64,000 nt of DNA from Hyphomicrobiales bacterium (lineage in GTDB: Bacteria; Pseudomonadota; Alphaproteobacteria; Rhizobiales; Rhizobiaceae), in contig UCNG01000004.1 in the NCBI GenBank assembly GCA_900473915.1, positions 104,897-168,896 on the forward strand, written 5' to 3'. The position numbers and the translations under genes were made by a program. This document shows, in pieces, positions 8,520 through 18,717 of this stretch (the first letter of the stretch is position 1; each line of letters opens with the position of its first letter). The notes beneath the pieces were generated by a model. It saw only the letters and a list, made by a program, of their open reading frames with translations, had not been told where the DNA came from and ran no database searches.

Positions 8520-11054
8520 TTATTTCTGCGCTGCGGCGCTGTCTTCAATTGCCTGATGGGCTTCCTTGCGATGCTGCCACCAGTTGCCCAGCAGAAGCAG
8601 AATCGGAGCCGCGATGAAGATCGACGACGATGTAGCGATAAAGATACCGAACAGCATCGGCACGGCAAAATTATGAACCGCGCTGCCGCCCCAGATAGCC
8701 ATCGGGAGCATACACAGGAATGTTGTTACCGATGTATAAATACAGCGGACCAGTACCTGATTGATACTCATGTCCACGATCTCGCGCAGTGGCTTTGATT
8801 TATAAAGGCGCATGTTTTCACGCATGCGGTCATAAACCACGACCTTATCGTTTACCGAGTAACCGATAGCAGTCAGAAGTGCTGCGATGGCGGTCAGGTT
8901 GAAGTCGAGCTGGAACAGCGCGAAAAAGCCAACCATCTTGGTGGTGTCGAGGACAAGCGTGATGATCGCGCCCATCGCGAAGAACCATTCGAAACGCCAC
9001 CACAGATAGATGAGCATACCGAGCGCCGAAAGCACAACGGCGATGAAGCCTGAGCGGGCCAGTTCGCCGGAAACCTTCGGGCCGACGACTTCCGTCCGCT
9101 CGATTTTCACGCCGGGATCGAGCTCGGTTACGGCCTGGCGCATCTTGTTGACGGCGGCCGTCTGTGCTTCTTCGCCGCCGTCCTGGCGCTGCACCCGGAT
9201 AAGAACATCGTTCGGGCTGCCCGCGGACTGGAGTGCTACTTCACCAAGGCCTAGCGAGCCAAGCTTGGCACGAAGCTGTGCCAGATCCGCAGGTTGTGAC
9301 GTAACGATTTCCGCCTGAATGCCGCCCTTGAAGTCGATGCCGTAATTCAGACCTGGCTTGAAGAACAAGCCAATCGACAGGATGGACAGGACGATCGAGA
9401 CACCAATGCCGACGAAGCGAGCGTTCATGAAGCTGATATTCGTCTTTTCGGGAACGAATTTCAGGAGCGGCTCGATAACGAGCACCTTCAGCTTACGCTT
9501 GCGAACATACCAGGCCATGACCATGCGAACGAGGGTGACGTCCGTGAACATGGAGATTGCGATGCCGAGCATCATGGTGATCGCAAAGCCGCGAACCGGG
9601 CCGGTGCCGAAGGTGAACAGCAGCAAGGTCGAGATCAGCGATGTGACATTCGCATCCACAATGGTGGAGAAGGCGCTATGGAAGCCCTTGTCCAGCGCGG
9701 CCATGGCTCCGAGACCTCGCCGCGTTTCTTCACGGATACGTTCGTTGATGAGAATGTTCGCGTCAACCGCGATACCAATACCGAGAATGATACCGGCGAT
9801 ACCGGGCAATGTCAGCGTTGCACCAATAAGGCTCAGGGCCGAGAAGGTGAGCAGGGTGTGGAGCAGAAGCGCGACATTGGCGATGGTTCCCCAGACCCCG
9901 TACAGGAGCTGGATGAAGACCGCGACAAGCACGAAGCCGATGACGCCGGTGATCAAGCCCATCTTGATGGCATCGCCACCAAGATCCGGTCCGACTGTGC
10001 GTTCTTCGATAACGGTCAGCGGAGCGGGTAGGGCGCCTGCACGCAGAAGCGCGGAGAGGACGACCGTGTCCTGAACCGTGAAGCTGCCGGAAATCTGACC
10101 CGACCCGCCGGTGATCGGTTCGCGGATGACCGGAGCGCTCAGCACCTTGCCATCGAGGACGATTGCAAACGGGCGATTGACGTTCTTTGTGGTGATGTCC
10201 GCGAACTGACGTGCGCCGAGACTATCGAAACGGAAGGACACAATCGGCTCGTTAGTGCGCTGGTCGAAACCTGCACGCGCGTCGGTAAGACGTTCGCCGG
10301 AAAGCGCGATCTGATCTTCGATCGGATATTTGATGCTCGGGTCTTTGGAATCCGGCATGATGCTTACGCCGGGAGGCGGCGCATCGTTCGGATTGGCGTC
10401 AGCGACCATATGGAAGCTCATTTTTGCCGTGCTTCCGAGAAGCTGGCGAAGCTGCGCCGGGTCCTGGAGGCCGGGGAGCTGAACGACGATGCGATCCGAC
10501 CCCACACGCTGGATGGAAGGTTCGGCGACGCCAACCTGGTCGACGCGCTGACGGATGATTTCAAGGCTCTGCTGGAGAGCGGCATCGAGGCGGTAGTTGA
10601 AGCCAGCTTCCGTCAGGGTCAGGCGTACCTGATTGTCGTTCGATGCAACATCAATATCGTTGATCGCCGTACCGAAACCGCTGGTGTTGACCTGCGAAAT
10701 CAGGGTGCGCAGTGCAGTCTCTGCCTTCGAACGCTGGTCGGCATCAGGGATGGTCACGACAACAGCATCACCGACGGCGCGGATAGACTGCGGCTGGATG
10801 CGTTCTGCGCGCAGCTTGCTGCGGGCATCGTCGAGCAGAGTCCGCAAGCGATCCTTCTTCAGGCTGGCTGCATCGACTTCAAGCACGAGATAGGAGCCGC
10901 CGCGCAGATCGAGGCCGAGCGTGACCTGGCGCTTGGGGAACCAGGACGGCATCGCGTCAAGGTGCTTTTGGGTAAAGAAGTTGGGCAAGGCGATGATAAC
11001 GCCGATCGCAACGATCAGGCTATATAGCACAACCACCCATTTCGAAGTACGCAT
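8520..11054 (-). CDS. secDF: Fused protein translocase SecDF
   Basis: The proton-driven accessory complex of the Sec translocon, here one 844-aa polypeptide. SecD occupies about 1-525 (N-terminal helix, then P1 region with GLDLRGGSYLVLE) and SecF about 540-830 (NYGIDFKGG, then helices). Fused SecDF is common in some lineages and pulls secreted proteins across the inner membrane. The usual upstream partner yajC is not adjacent; an unrelated small exported protein gene lies there. Confidence 0.95.
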   Translation of the reverse strand: MRTSKWVVVLYSLIVAIGVIIALPNFFTQKHLDAMPSWFPKRQVTLGLDLRGGSYLVLEVDAASLKKDRLRTLLDDARSKLRAERIQPQSIRAVGDAVVVTIPDADQRSKAETALRTLISQVNTSGFGTAINDIDVASNDNQVRLTLTEAGFNYRLDAALQQSLEIIRQRVDQVGVAEPSIQRVGSDRIVVQLPGLQDPAQLRQLLGSTAKMSFHMVADANPNDAPPPGVSIMPDSKDPSIKYPIEDQIALSGERLTDARAGFDQRTNEPIVSFRFDSLGARQFADITTKNVNRPFAIVLDGKVLSAPVIREPITGGSGQISGSFTVQDTVVLSALLRAGALPAPLTVIEERTVGPDLGGDAIKMGLITGVIGFVLVAVFIQLLYGVWGTIANVALLLHTLLTFSALSLIGATLTLPGIAGIILGIGIAVDANILINERIREETRRGLGAMAALDKGFHSAFSTIVDANVTSLISTLLLFTFGTGPVRGFAITMMLGIAISMFTDVTLVRMVMAWYVRKRKLKVLVIEPLLKFVPEKTNISFMNARFVGIGVSIVLSILSIGLFFKPGLNYGIDFKGGIQAEIVTSQPADLAQLRAKLGSLGLGEVALQSAGSPNDVLIRVQRQDGGEEAQTAAVNKMRQAVTELDPGVKIERTEVVGPKVSGELARSGFIAVVLSALGMLIYLWWRFEWFFAMGAIITLVLDTTKMVGFFALFQLDFNLTAIAALLTAIGYSVNDKVVVYDRMRENMRLYKSKPLREIVDMSINQVLVRCIYTSVTTFLCMLPMAIWGGSAVHNFAVPMLFGIFIATSSSIFIAAPILLLLGNWWQHRKEAHQAIEDSAAAQK

Positions 11055-11162
11055 GGATTAAGGTTCCGGTTGGTAAGCCCCAATTGCCACTCGAAGGTGC
11101 GGCGCGGGCATTGTTTTCAATGGCGATAGGATTGGTAAGGGCCAATCATCAAGAATGGCGTA

Positions 11163-11582
11163 TTATGCGCTTTTCGGGGGCGCACGGGCAGAGCCAAAAT
11201 GTCCCTGCAAGACCGCAAGGCGCTGGAATTTCCGCGCCGCTTCGGCTGAACCTGTCTTTGGAAGAAAAACGGTCGCCGCTGCAACCGGGAGTGCTGCTCC
11301 CGAGCTGTCGAGATAAGCAACTTTGATCTTGGCTGCTATGGCTTCGATCAGGATCGCCCGCATGGGTTGCGGGGAGGGGGTGGATTGCTGGCGAACAGGC
11401 GCTGACGGATTACCCTCGACCTGCCTTGCCACAATGCCGCCGGAGTGCCCGCGAGCCGCATCGTCATCGAGTGTTGAAAAATCGACGGCAAAGAGAAAAG
11501 CGGTAAACGACAGAACGCACGTCACGAACAGCATGAAACCATGCCGTTTGTGCTGTTCCGTGTTTTTCATGCCCTTCATCAA
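11163..11582 (-). CDS. Hypothetical protein with N-terminal membrane anchor (139 aa)
   Basis: I recognise no family. The N terminus has a basic stretch then a hydrophobic segment (FMLFVTCVLSFTAFLFA, about 16-32), suggesting a signal anchor, with a polar Ser/Pro/Gln-rich linker (about 60-75) and a mixed C terminus in the periplasm. In-frame starts exist at 11582, 11579 and 11567. It lies 108 bases upstream of secDF on the same strand, where yajC is often found, but it does not resemble YajC. Confidence 0.55.
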   Translation of the reverse strand: MMKGMKNTEQHKRHGFMLFVTCVLSFTAFLFAVDFSTLDDDAARGHSGGIVARQVEGNPSAPVRQQSTPSPQPMRAILIEAIAAKIKVAYLDSSGAALPVAAATVFLPKTGSAEAARKFQRLAVLQGHFGSARAPPKSA

Positions 11583-11799
11583 ATCGCCAAGACTTTCTTT
11601 AGAGTCTATCCGTGGAGTTGAGCCAGCTTTTCACACTCATTGCGAATCCTCATTAATCATTTGTGTTCGCACGAACAAGGAAATACTGGCATCAAGGCTC
11701 GTCTCATACGCTATTGATCCGCTTCTCGCGCATTCTGAAATCTTGTAAGAACCCTATGCCTTGCAACCGTTTTAGGGCGCTTTATGTTGAAACCATGTC

Positions 11800-14391
11800 T
11801 TGTTTAACGGCAGAATTGAATTGGCATATTCACCGACGCTTCGTGTTCTTGCATTTTCTCTTCTAATCAGCGCCTGGTCGCTGGGCAGCATTGCGCCCAC
11901 CTTTGCGCAGGACAATAAGCCGTCGCCGCCGCCAGCGACACAGTCAACGCCGCCGCCAGGCAGCGCCACTCAGCAGGCGCCAGCGGTCACTGAACAGCCA
12001 GTCCCGGCACCCGTTTCCGGCGTCGTTCAACAGCAAAGGCCGGTCATCAACGATCTGAAGCAACAGACGAAGCAGATCAGCGATCAGCTTCCGAAGGCAG
12101 CTTCGAATGATGAATCTCTTGCCAATCTCAAGCTCAAGCTGGACTCTCTTTCAAAGAAGCTTCTGGAGGCGGGCGTTGCATTTCGTCCGCGTCTTGCGGA
12201 AATAAATACGCGCCTCGAACAACTGGGCCCGGCACCCTCCGGCGATCAGCCGCCGGAACCGGCAATCGTCAGCGAAGAGCGTGCGAGGCTGACTTCCGAA
12301 AAAGCGGAAATCAATGCGATTGTCGGTGAGACGGAAGATACTTCGCTTTCCGTCAATCAGATGTCCGCAAAAATCGGGGATATGCGCCGGGATCTTTTTG
12401 CGAAGACACTTTCTCAGCGCGTGAACCTCGATACGACGCTCGGCACGGAGGTCGCTTCTGCCGCCAGCAACCAGATGGTTTCTCTCTGGCGCATCGTTCA
12501 ATCATGGTGGCGCTTCGTCAGCACCTTCAAGCTCAATTCTTTTCTCGCCGCCGCTTTTTTTGCGTTTGTGGCCGCACTGGTCATCCAGCTTGGTGCAAGG
12601 CGCATTCTCGGAACCCTTTATCAACGTGACCCGACGGTGGAAACGCCATCCTATCTAAGCCGTCTTTCGGTGGCGTTCTGGTCTACCGTGATACCATCAG
12701 CGGCCGTTGGCGTATTTCTGGCTACGACTTACTTTTTTCTGAACTATTTCAACGTTTTGAGAACAGACATTGCGGCTCTTTTTCAGTCGCTTTTTCTTGT
12801 GCTGGGGCTTGTGTTCTTCATTCACAGACTGGCGTCCGCGTGTATCAGTTCGGATATGCCGCAGTGGCGCTTGGTTCCGGTTGCACCACGCCCGGGACGG
12901 GTATTGGGCTGGCTGATAACGGGGACCGCATTGACCAGTGGTCTCGATTCCTTCTTCGGAAAGGTCAACCAGATTTTGTCGTCGCCGCTGTCGCTGACGA
13001 TGGCGAAAAGCCTGCTGGCCACGGTGATGGTCGGTGTTCTCATTCTGGCGATTGCATTCCTGAAGCCCGTCGAGCGCGAAAGGGACGGCGCCATCCGGTC
13101 ATGGCCGCGTGCTTTCAGAACATTCCTCATCATATTGGGGCTTTTGCCTATTCTGGCTGCGCTTTTTGGCTATATCGGTCTGGCGCGCTTCATATCGCAG
13201 CAGATTGTGGTGACAGGCGCATTCCTCGTCACGATGTATATGGGTTTCCTGACTGGGCGCGCGATTTCCGAGGAACAGGCTTTTGCATCCAGCCAGATTG
13301 GCAAGGCTATGCGGGAGCGTTTTCATTTCGATGACGCGACGCTCGACCAGCTTGGGCTTGTGGCGGGGATTCTCATCAATCTCGTCGTGGCCTTGATCGG
13401 CATTCCGCTTGTTCTGATGCAGCTCGGTTTCCAGTGGGCTGAACTGAAAAGCACATTCTATCAGCTCATGACCGGCTTCCAGATCGGCAATATTTCGGTC
13501 TCCCTTATGGGCCTGCTCACCGGTGTCCTGCTGTTTGTGGTCGGCTATCTATTGACGCGCTGGTTCCAGAACTGGCTCGACACCAGCGTCATGGCGCGCG
13601 GACGTGTGGATTCCGGTGTGCGCAATTCGATCCGCACGGTCATAGGTTATGTCGGGCTTTGCCTTGCCGCTCTGGTGGGCATATCGGCAGCCGGGTTCAA
13701 TATGTCGAACCTGGCTCTCATCGCCGGCGGTCTGTCTCTCGGTATCGGTTTTGGTCTTCAGAATATCGTTCAGAACTTTGTTTCCGGCCTGATCCTCCTT
13801 GCCGAGCGTCCGTTCAAGGTTGGCGACTGGGTGGAGGCTGGCACAGTCAGCGGTATCGTCAAGAAGATCAGCGTGCGTGCGACCGAAGTGGAAACCTTCC
13901 AGAAACAGTCGATCATCGTGCCGAATTCAACGCTTATCAACGGCAACGTTGGCAACTGGACCCATCGCAACAAGCTTGGGCGGATCGACATCAATGTGCA
14001 GGCCGCCTACACGGCAGAGCCGCGCCGCGTCCATGCATTGCTGCTCGAAATCGTTCGCGGCCATCCATCGATCCTGAAGAATCCCGAGCCATCTGTTTCG
14101 TTCCAAAGCATGAATGATTCAACGATGGTTTTTGACGTTTACGCCCATGTTGCTGACATCACGTCCACTGGCGGTATCAAGAATGAGCTCCGCTTCCAGA
14201 TTGTCGAGCGTTTCCATGAAGAAGGGGTACACCTGTCTTCGTCTTCGACCGATTTGGTGCTGAGCGTTCCAGAGATCGAAAAGCTTTCAGACCTGTTGCA
14301 GAAGGAAAGGGAACTTTCGTCTGCCGTCAAAAAGAAAAAGGCAAGTGCAGATAAGGCGGATAACAAGGAAGATGCAGACGACCGGGCTTGA
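11800..14391 (+). CDS. MscS-family mechanosensitive channel with large periplasmic N-terminal region
   Basis: An 863-aa mechanosensitive channel. A signal peptide ends near residue 37 (APTFAQ), then comes a Pro/Gln-rich and coiled periplasmic part to about 220 (DUF3772-like), roughly ten membrane helices, and the MscS pore/beta domain around 620-800. The pore helix and hinge are clear (LSLGIGFGLQNIVQNFV), followed by the cytoplasmic strand motif RPFKVGDWVE. The C-terminal tail is Lys-rich. The start is a TTG at 11800; no ATG is available before the signal peptide and a TTG at 11821 is an alternative. Its role is release of solutes on hypo-osmotic shock. Confidence 0.88.
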   Translation: MFNGRIELAYSPTLRVLAFSLLISAWSLGSIAPTFAQDNKPSPPPATQSTPPPGSATQQAPAVTEQPVPAPVSGVVQQQRPVINDLKQQTKQISDQLPKAASNDESLANLKLKLDSLSKKLLEAGVAFRPRLAEINTRLEQLGPAPSGDQPPEPAIVSEERARLTSEKAEINAIVGETEDTSLSVNQMSAKIGDMRRDLFAKTLSQRVNLDTTLGTEVASAASNQMVSLWRIVQSWWRFVSTFKLNSFLAAAFFAFVAALVIQLGARRILGTLYQRDPTVETPSYLSRLSVAFWSTVIPSAAVGVFLATTYFFLNYFNVLRTDIAALFQSLFLVLGLVFFIHRLASACISSDMPQWRLVPVAPRPGRVLGWLITGTALTSGLDSFFGKVNQILSSPLSLTMAKSLLATVMVGVLILAIAFLKPVERERDGAIRSWPRAFRTFLIILGLLPILAALFGYIGLARFISQQIVVTGAFLVTMYMGFLTGRAISEEQAFASSQIGKAMRERFHFDDATLDQLGLVAGILINLVVALIGIPLVLMQLGFQWAELKSTFYQLMTGFQIGNISVSLMGLLTGVLLFVVGYLLTRWFQNWLDTSVMARGRVDSGVRNSIRTVIGYVGLCLAALVGISAAGFNMSNLALIAGGLSLGIGFGLQNIVQNFVSGLILLAERPFKVGDWVEAGTVSGIVKKISVRATEVETFQKQSIIVPNSTLINGNVGNWTHRNKLGRIDINVQAAYTAEPRRVHALLLEIVRGHPSILKNPEPSVSFQSMNDSTMVFDVYAHVADITSTGGIKNELRFQIVERFHEEGVHLSSSSTDLVLSVPEIEKLSDLLQKERELSSAVKKKKASADKADNKEDADDRA

Positions 14392-14511
14392 TGAACATTT
14401 CGTTCAGTTGCAGTTCAGTTTTGTCTGTTTATAAACGGGATGACAAAGGGCAATAAGGCTCAGACGACATCGGACATATCGCTGCGGGAGCGATGGAAAG
14501 GTCGGGACGAT

Positions 14512-14802
14512 ATGAACAGAAATCAGGTCAACAGCTTAGGCAAGCTTGTTCTCGGTGCAGCCATTGGTTTTGCGGTCTCGGCTGGGAGTGCCTATGCCGC
14601 CCAGATTTCCAACAATGATAGCGGTCCTCAGACGATTGTAGTCACCGAAGGTGCTTCCAAGCGCGAAATGATCGTCGCGCCCGGCGAGACAGTGGATTTC
14701 TGCGCTTCAGGCTGCTTCGTGACCTTTCCCAATGGCGACCGCGAAGCATTGACCGGTGATGAAAAGATCACGATCAGCGGTGGCAAGGCTACGTTGAAAT
14801 AA
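14512..14802 (+). CDS. Small exported hypothetical protein (96 aa)
   Basis: The ATG at 14512 starts a clear signal peptide (LGKLVLGAAIGFAVSAG, cleavage near AYAA-Q). The mature part is about 65 aa and holds two nearby cysteines (DFCASGCFV) that could form a disulfide. An in-frame upstream start at 14440 would put a polar stretch before the signal and is rejected. A terminator follows 20 bases after the stop. The likely location is periplasm; the function is unknown. Confidence 0.7.
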   Translation: MNRNQVNSLGKLVLGAAIGFAVSAGSAYAAQISNNDSGPQTIVVTEGASKREMIVAPGETVDFCASGCFVTFPNGDREALTGDEKITISGGKATLK

Positions 14803-14821
14803 CAATTTCATTCTGTATTGC

Positions 14822-14855
14822 AAAAAGCCGAGGCGACAGAGACCTCGGCTTTTTT
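14822..14855. terminator. Bidirectional intrinsic terminator
   Basis: Stem AGCCGAGG/CCTCGGCT (14826-14833 and 14843-14850) is flanked by AAAA and TTTTT, serving both the small exported gene (plus) and the convergent dehydrogenase gene (minus). Confidence 0.85.
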
Positions 14856-14864
14856 ACAGAGTGT

Positions 14865-17426
14865 TTAGCTGCGGGGCTTCAAGTTTTCCGGGTCGTAGAG
14901 CGGTTTATAGCCGATAGAGCGCACCTCAACCGGATAAGTCTCGCCGAAATATTCCACGTTCAGTTTGCGGCCTTCCTGACAATAAGCCCAGGGCAGATAA
15001 GCGAGGGCAATGTTCTTGCCGATGGTCGGACCATAAGCGACGGACGTCGTGAAAGACCGGCGGCCAAGCTCATCGACGAGTGTTTCTCCCGTTTCAGGGT
15101 CCTGTACCGGCATGATGCCGACTGGGAAACGGGCCACGCCTTGCTTATCGATATTGTCGGTCATGACCAGCGTGCAAAGCATGGCAGGCTGATGCTCGCG
15201 GGCACGATATTCCACATGCTTTGCCTTACCGCGGAAATCGGCCTCCTTGACCTTGGGACGGGCAAGGTCTGCTTCCAGAAGATTGTACTCGGTCAGGAGG
15301 TCGGCATTTTGCAGCCGCAGACTCTTTTCCATGCGACGCGTGTTGGCATAGGTCTCGACGCCGACCGCGATCACACCGGTAGAGCGAAGCGCATCCCAGA
15401 CGGCGAGACCGTCGTCATAGCGCATATGCAGTTCCCAGCCCTGTTCACCGACATAGGAAATGCGGAAAGCGGTAACGTCTTTGCCTGCAATCCGGATCGG
15501 CTTGATCGCCGCAAACGGGAAGTTTTCCGCGTCGAGGCCTGCAGGATTCTCGACAACCTTTTTCAGATTTTCGCGCGCATTCGGCCCCCAGATGCCGATG
15601 GTAACGTATTTCTCCGTCACATCGGTGATCGTGACATCGAAACCCTTATCTTCGGCCACACGGCGCATATAGTGGAAATCGCGTGGGCCCGCATCGGCGC
15701 CATTGATCATGCGAATGCGGTCAGCCATGCGGATTGCCGTGAAGTCGGCTCGCACCATGCCTTCGTCGTCGAGGAAGTGGGTATAGATGCCCTTGCCGAT
15801 ATTGGCGTCGCCGCCGATCTTAGCCGCGCAGAGCCACTCCATCAGCTCGACATGGTCGGGGCCTTCGATGTCATACATCGCAAAGTGCGAGAGATTGATG
15901 ATGCCGCAATTTTCGGTCAGTTCGAGATGCTCGGCATTGGAGACGCGCCAGAAATGGCGGTTGTCCCACTCGTTTTCGCGTACCGGCACACGGTCGCCGT
16001 ATTTCTCCAGCAGGTGTTCGTTGGCGGCATAGCCATGGGCGCGTTCCCAGCCGCCCAGCTCCATGAAATAGCCGCCGAGTTCGACTTCACGTTCATAGAA
16101 TGGCGAGCGGCGAATATTACGGCCCTTTGAGAAAGGCTCGCGTGGGTGAACCGCCGGATTATAAACCTTCATCGCGGTTTCAGTGCAGCGGTCCCAGATG
16201 AACTGTTCCGTCATCTGGTGCGGATAAAAACGGGAATAATCGATGGCGTGATGATCAATGGAAGTGCGTCCGTCCGTCATCCAGTCGGCGATGAGCTTGC
16301 CCATGCCGGGGCCGTCCTTCACCCATATGGCCACCGCATACCAGAGGCCGCGCACCTTCTGGCTTTCGCCCATTGAAGGGCCGCCATCGGTTGTGACCTG
16401 CAGGAAGCCATTGAAGGAGTGGCTTTCATTGTAGCCAAGCTCACCCAAAATGGGCGTCAGTTCGATTGCCCGTTCGAGCGGTTCCAGAATCTGCTCCATT
16501 TCGAGGTCGCGCTGTGAAGGCGACAGGCGCGCTTCGTGCTTTTCCAGAAGATCGCGCGGATGGCACAGGCGAGGATTGGTTTCCTCGTAGTAACCCCATT
16601 CGATCTGGCCGCCTTCGGCGGTCTTCGGATCACCCGTGTCGCGCATATAGGCGGAATTGCCCTGATCGCGCAGGAGCGGCCAGCCGATTTCCTTGCCGGT
16701 TCCCTCGAACTCGTTATAGGGGCCGAAGAATGTCAGCGGATGGTCGATCGGCATCACTGGCAGGTCTTCGCCGACCATTTCGGCGATAAGGCGGCCCCAA
16801 AGCCCGGCACAGATGATGACATAATCGGCTTCGATGGTGCCGCGATGGGTGACGACGCCCTTGATGCGGCCATTTTCGACGACCAGCGATTGGGCTGGTG
16901 TATTGGCGAAACTCTTGAGCTTGCCGGCGGCTTCTGCCTGATCAATCAGCTTGCCGGCAACGGTCTGCGAGCGCGGGATGACGAGGCCCGCATCCGGGTC
17001 CCACAGACCGCCCTGCACCATGCTTTCTTCGATCAGCGGGAATTTTTCCTTGATCTCTGCTGGCTCCATCAGGCGCGCGCGGGTGCCGAAAGCCTTGCCC
17101 GACGCTACCTTGCGCTTGATTTCGTCCATGCGCGCATCGTCGCCGACGCGCGCCACCTCGATACCGCCGACGCGGGCGTAGTGGCCCATCTTTTCATAGA
17201 AGTCGATGGAATAAAGCGTCGTCCAGCACGATAGAAAATCGTGACTCGTCGCATAGCAGAAATCGGAAGCATGGGCTGTGGAACCGATATCGGTCGGAAT
17301 GCCGGACTTGTCGATGCCGACGATATCGTCCCAGCCACGCTCAATCAGATGATGTGCAACCGAGGCGCCGACGATGCCGCCAAGCCCGACAATCACAACT
17401 TTCGCCTTCTTAGGAAACTCTGCCAT
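14865..17426 (-). CDS. Dimethylglycine/sarcosine dehydrogenase-like FAD protein with GcvT domains
   Basis: An FAD oxidoreductase of 853 aa. The N-terminal Rossmann motif (VVIVGLGGIVGASVAHH) opens a D-amino-acid-oxidase-type domain (to about 400); an FAO-type linker follows, then folate-binding aminomethyltransferase (GcvT) domains from about 440 to the end. This order is that of dimethylglycine and sarcosine dehydrogenases, which demethylate choline/betaine breakdown products and pass the one-carbon unit to tetrahydrofolate. The ATG at 17426 with AGGA upstream is preferred to ATG 17483, which adds a non-family 19-residue lead. A GlxA-type regulator lies immediately upstream, fitting an inducible catabolic gene. 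Confidence 0.85.
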   Translation of the reverse strand: MAEFPKKAKVVIVGLGGIVGASVAHHLIERGWDDIVGIDKSGIPTDIGSTAHASDFCYATSHDFLSCWTTLYSIDFYEKMGHYARVGGIEVARVGDDARMDEIKRKVASGKAFGTRARLMEPAEIKEKFPLIEESMVQGGLWDPDAGLVIPRSQTVAGKLIDQAEAAGKLKSFANTPAQSLVVENGRIKGVVTHRGTIEADYVIICAGLWGRLIAEMVGEDLPVMPIDHPLTFFGPYNEFEGTGKEIGWPLLRDQGNSAYMRDTGDPKTAEGGQIEWGYYEETNPRLCHPRDLLEKHEARLSPSQRDLEMEQILEPLERAIELTPILGELGYNESHSFNGFLQVTTDGGPSMGESQKVRGLWYAVAIWVKDGPGMGKLIADWMTDGRTSIDHHAIDYSRFYPHQMTEQFIWDRCTETAMKVYNPAVHPREPFSKGRNIRRSPFYEREVELGGYFMELGGWERAHGYAANEHLLEKYGDRVPVRENEWDNRHFWRVSNAEHLELTENCGIINLSHFAMYDIEGPDHVELMEWLCAAKIGGDANIGKGIYTHFLDDEGMVRADFTAIRMADRIRMINGADAGPRDFHYMRRVAEDKGFDVTITDVTEKYVTIGIWGPNARENLKKVVENPAGLDAENFPFAAIKPIRIAGKDVTAFRISYVGEQGWELHMRYDDGLAVWDALRSTGVIAVGVETYANTRRMEKSLRLQNADLLTEYNLLEADLARPKVKEADFRGKAKHVEYRAREHQPAMLCTLVMTDNIDKQGVARFPVGIMPVQDPETGETLVDELGRRSFTTSVAYGPTIGKNIALAYLPWAYCQEGRKLNVEYFGETYPVEVRSIGYKPLYDPENLKPRS

Positions 17427-17550
17427 TTTATGCGATCCTGGTTGGTATTTCACAAAACCATAGTCGTTGGCCGGTCGCGACATTTGCCTTTATACGACAT
17501 ATTCGAAGCGGCAGACGACTGCATTGCAGCTTCCGGAAATCCCTGAGGAT

Positions 17551-17572
17551 CGAACATGAACTATTCTGTTCG
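17551..17572. promoter_or_regulatory. Inverted repeat upstream of the dimethylglycine dehydrogenase-like gene
   Basis: The arms CGAACA (17551-17556) and TGTTCG (17567-17572) flank a 10-base spacer, about 125 bases upstream of the dehydrogenase start and between it and its AraC-type regulator. It may be an operator for that regulator or another dimeric protein; this is inference. Confidence 0.35.
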
Positions 17573-17718
17573 CGACATGCCTTCAATCGAAGGTCAATAG
17601 ACAGTTCGACCTGGTGAACTGATTCCAGAAATGCCTGTATGGTTTTGATTTTCTTTTGAAAGCTGACAGGGCGGGACGCGCCATTGAAAATGCAACTCAT
17701 CCTTTCTCGATATTGGCC

Positions 17719-18717
17719 TCAAGCAGCGATGAGCATTTTGCGCTCGGCGCGCTCCTGTTGCGGCGAGCGTCCATATAGTTCTCGGTAGCATTTGGAAAAA
17801 TGCGACGCCGAGACGAAGCCGCATGCAACGGCCACCTCCACAACAGGCATGGACGATTGCAGCAGGAGATGGCGCGCTCGGTCGAGCCGGATTTCGAGAT
17901 AATAGCGCGCAGGAGACCGGCCCATTTCCTGACGAAAGAGACGCTCCACCTGGCGGCGAGACAGGCCTATCGTGTGGGCGACATTGATCAGCGCCTGCGG
18001 CTCTGAAAGATTGGCTTCCATCATCTCTATAATGGTCAGTACCTTCGAGTTCTGGATGCCGAGGCGGGCGCGCAGCGGCAGGCGCTGGCGATCCTGAGGG
18101 CTGCGGACACGGTCCGTCAGGGCCTGTTCGCAGATCTTGTTGACCAGATTGGCGTCGAAATCATCGCCGATGAGCTTCAGCATCATGTCGAGAGAAGCCG
18201 TGCCGCCCGCACAGGTGTAGAGATTGCTGTCGACTTCGAAGAGATCGGCATAGACCTCAGCCTTTGGGAATGCTTCTGCGAAGCCTGGCAGGTTTTCCCA
18301 GTGGATGGCGCAGCGCTTTCCCGACAGAAGCCCGGCGGCTGCCAATATATGTGCGCCGGTGCATAGTCCGCCAACCGCCACGCCGCGATTATATTCTTCG
18401 CGCAGCCATGCGAAGACGGATTTGTTCCGAAATTCTTCGACATAAACGCCCGAGCAGACAAAAACCATGGAAGGCCGCTGTTCGCGCTGGAGATAGCGGC
18501 GCTCGTCTTCCAGTGAAGCGTTGACCGCGCATTCCACGCCGTTGGACGCCGTTACCGGTTTTCCATCCAGCGATGTCAGGCGCCACTGATAGGCGTCATA
18601 GCCCAGCATTCGATTTGCTATGCGTAACGGCTCTATGGCTGTTGCGAAAGCAATCATCGAAAAATTTGGAACAAGAAAAAAGACAATAGACCGCTTAACC
18701 GATGAAGCCTGAATCAT
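17719..18717 (-). CDS. GlxA-family AraC-type transcriptional regulator (GbdR-like)
   Basis: Two-domain regulator: an N-terminal DJ-1/PfpI amidotransferase-like sensor (about 1-195) and a C-terminal AraC double helix-turn-helix (about 225-325; VACGFVSASHFSKCYRELYG). The same architecture is found in GbdR, which controls glycine betaine and dimethylglycine catabolism in Pseudomonas. The position directly upstream of a dimethylglycine/sarcosine dehydrogenase-like gene supports that role, but the ligand is inferred from context. Confidence 0.85.
   Translation of the reverse strand: MIQASSVKRSIVFFLVPNFSMIAFATAIEPLRIANRMLGYDAYQWRLTSLDGKPVTASNGVECAVNASLEDERRYLQREQRPSMVFVCSGVYVEEFRNKSVFAWLREEYNRGVAVGGLCTGAHILAAAGLLSGKRCAIHWENLPGFAEAFPKAEVYADLFEVDSNLYTCAGGTASLDMMLKLIGDDFDANLVNKICEQALTDRVRSPQDRQRLPLRARLGIQNSKVLTIIEMMEANLSEPQALINVAHTIGLSRRQVERLFRQEMGRSPARYYLEIRLDRARHLLLQSSMPVVEVAVACGFVSASHFSKCYRELYGRSPQQERAERKMLIAA

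Noticed and set aside
15141-16130. 329-codon plus-strand frame opposite the dimethylglycine dehydrogenase-like gene
   Set aside because: Third-position GC bias of the real gene leaves this antisense frame open; no ribosome-binding site or domain.
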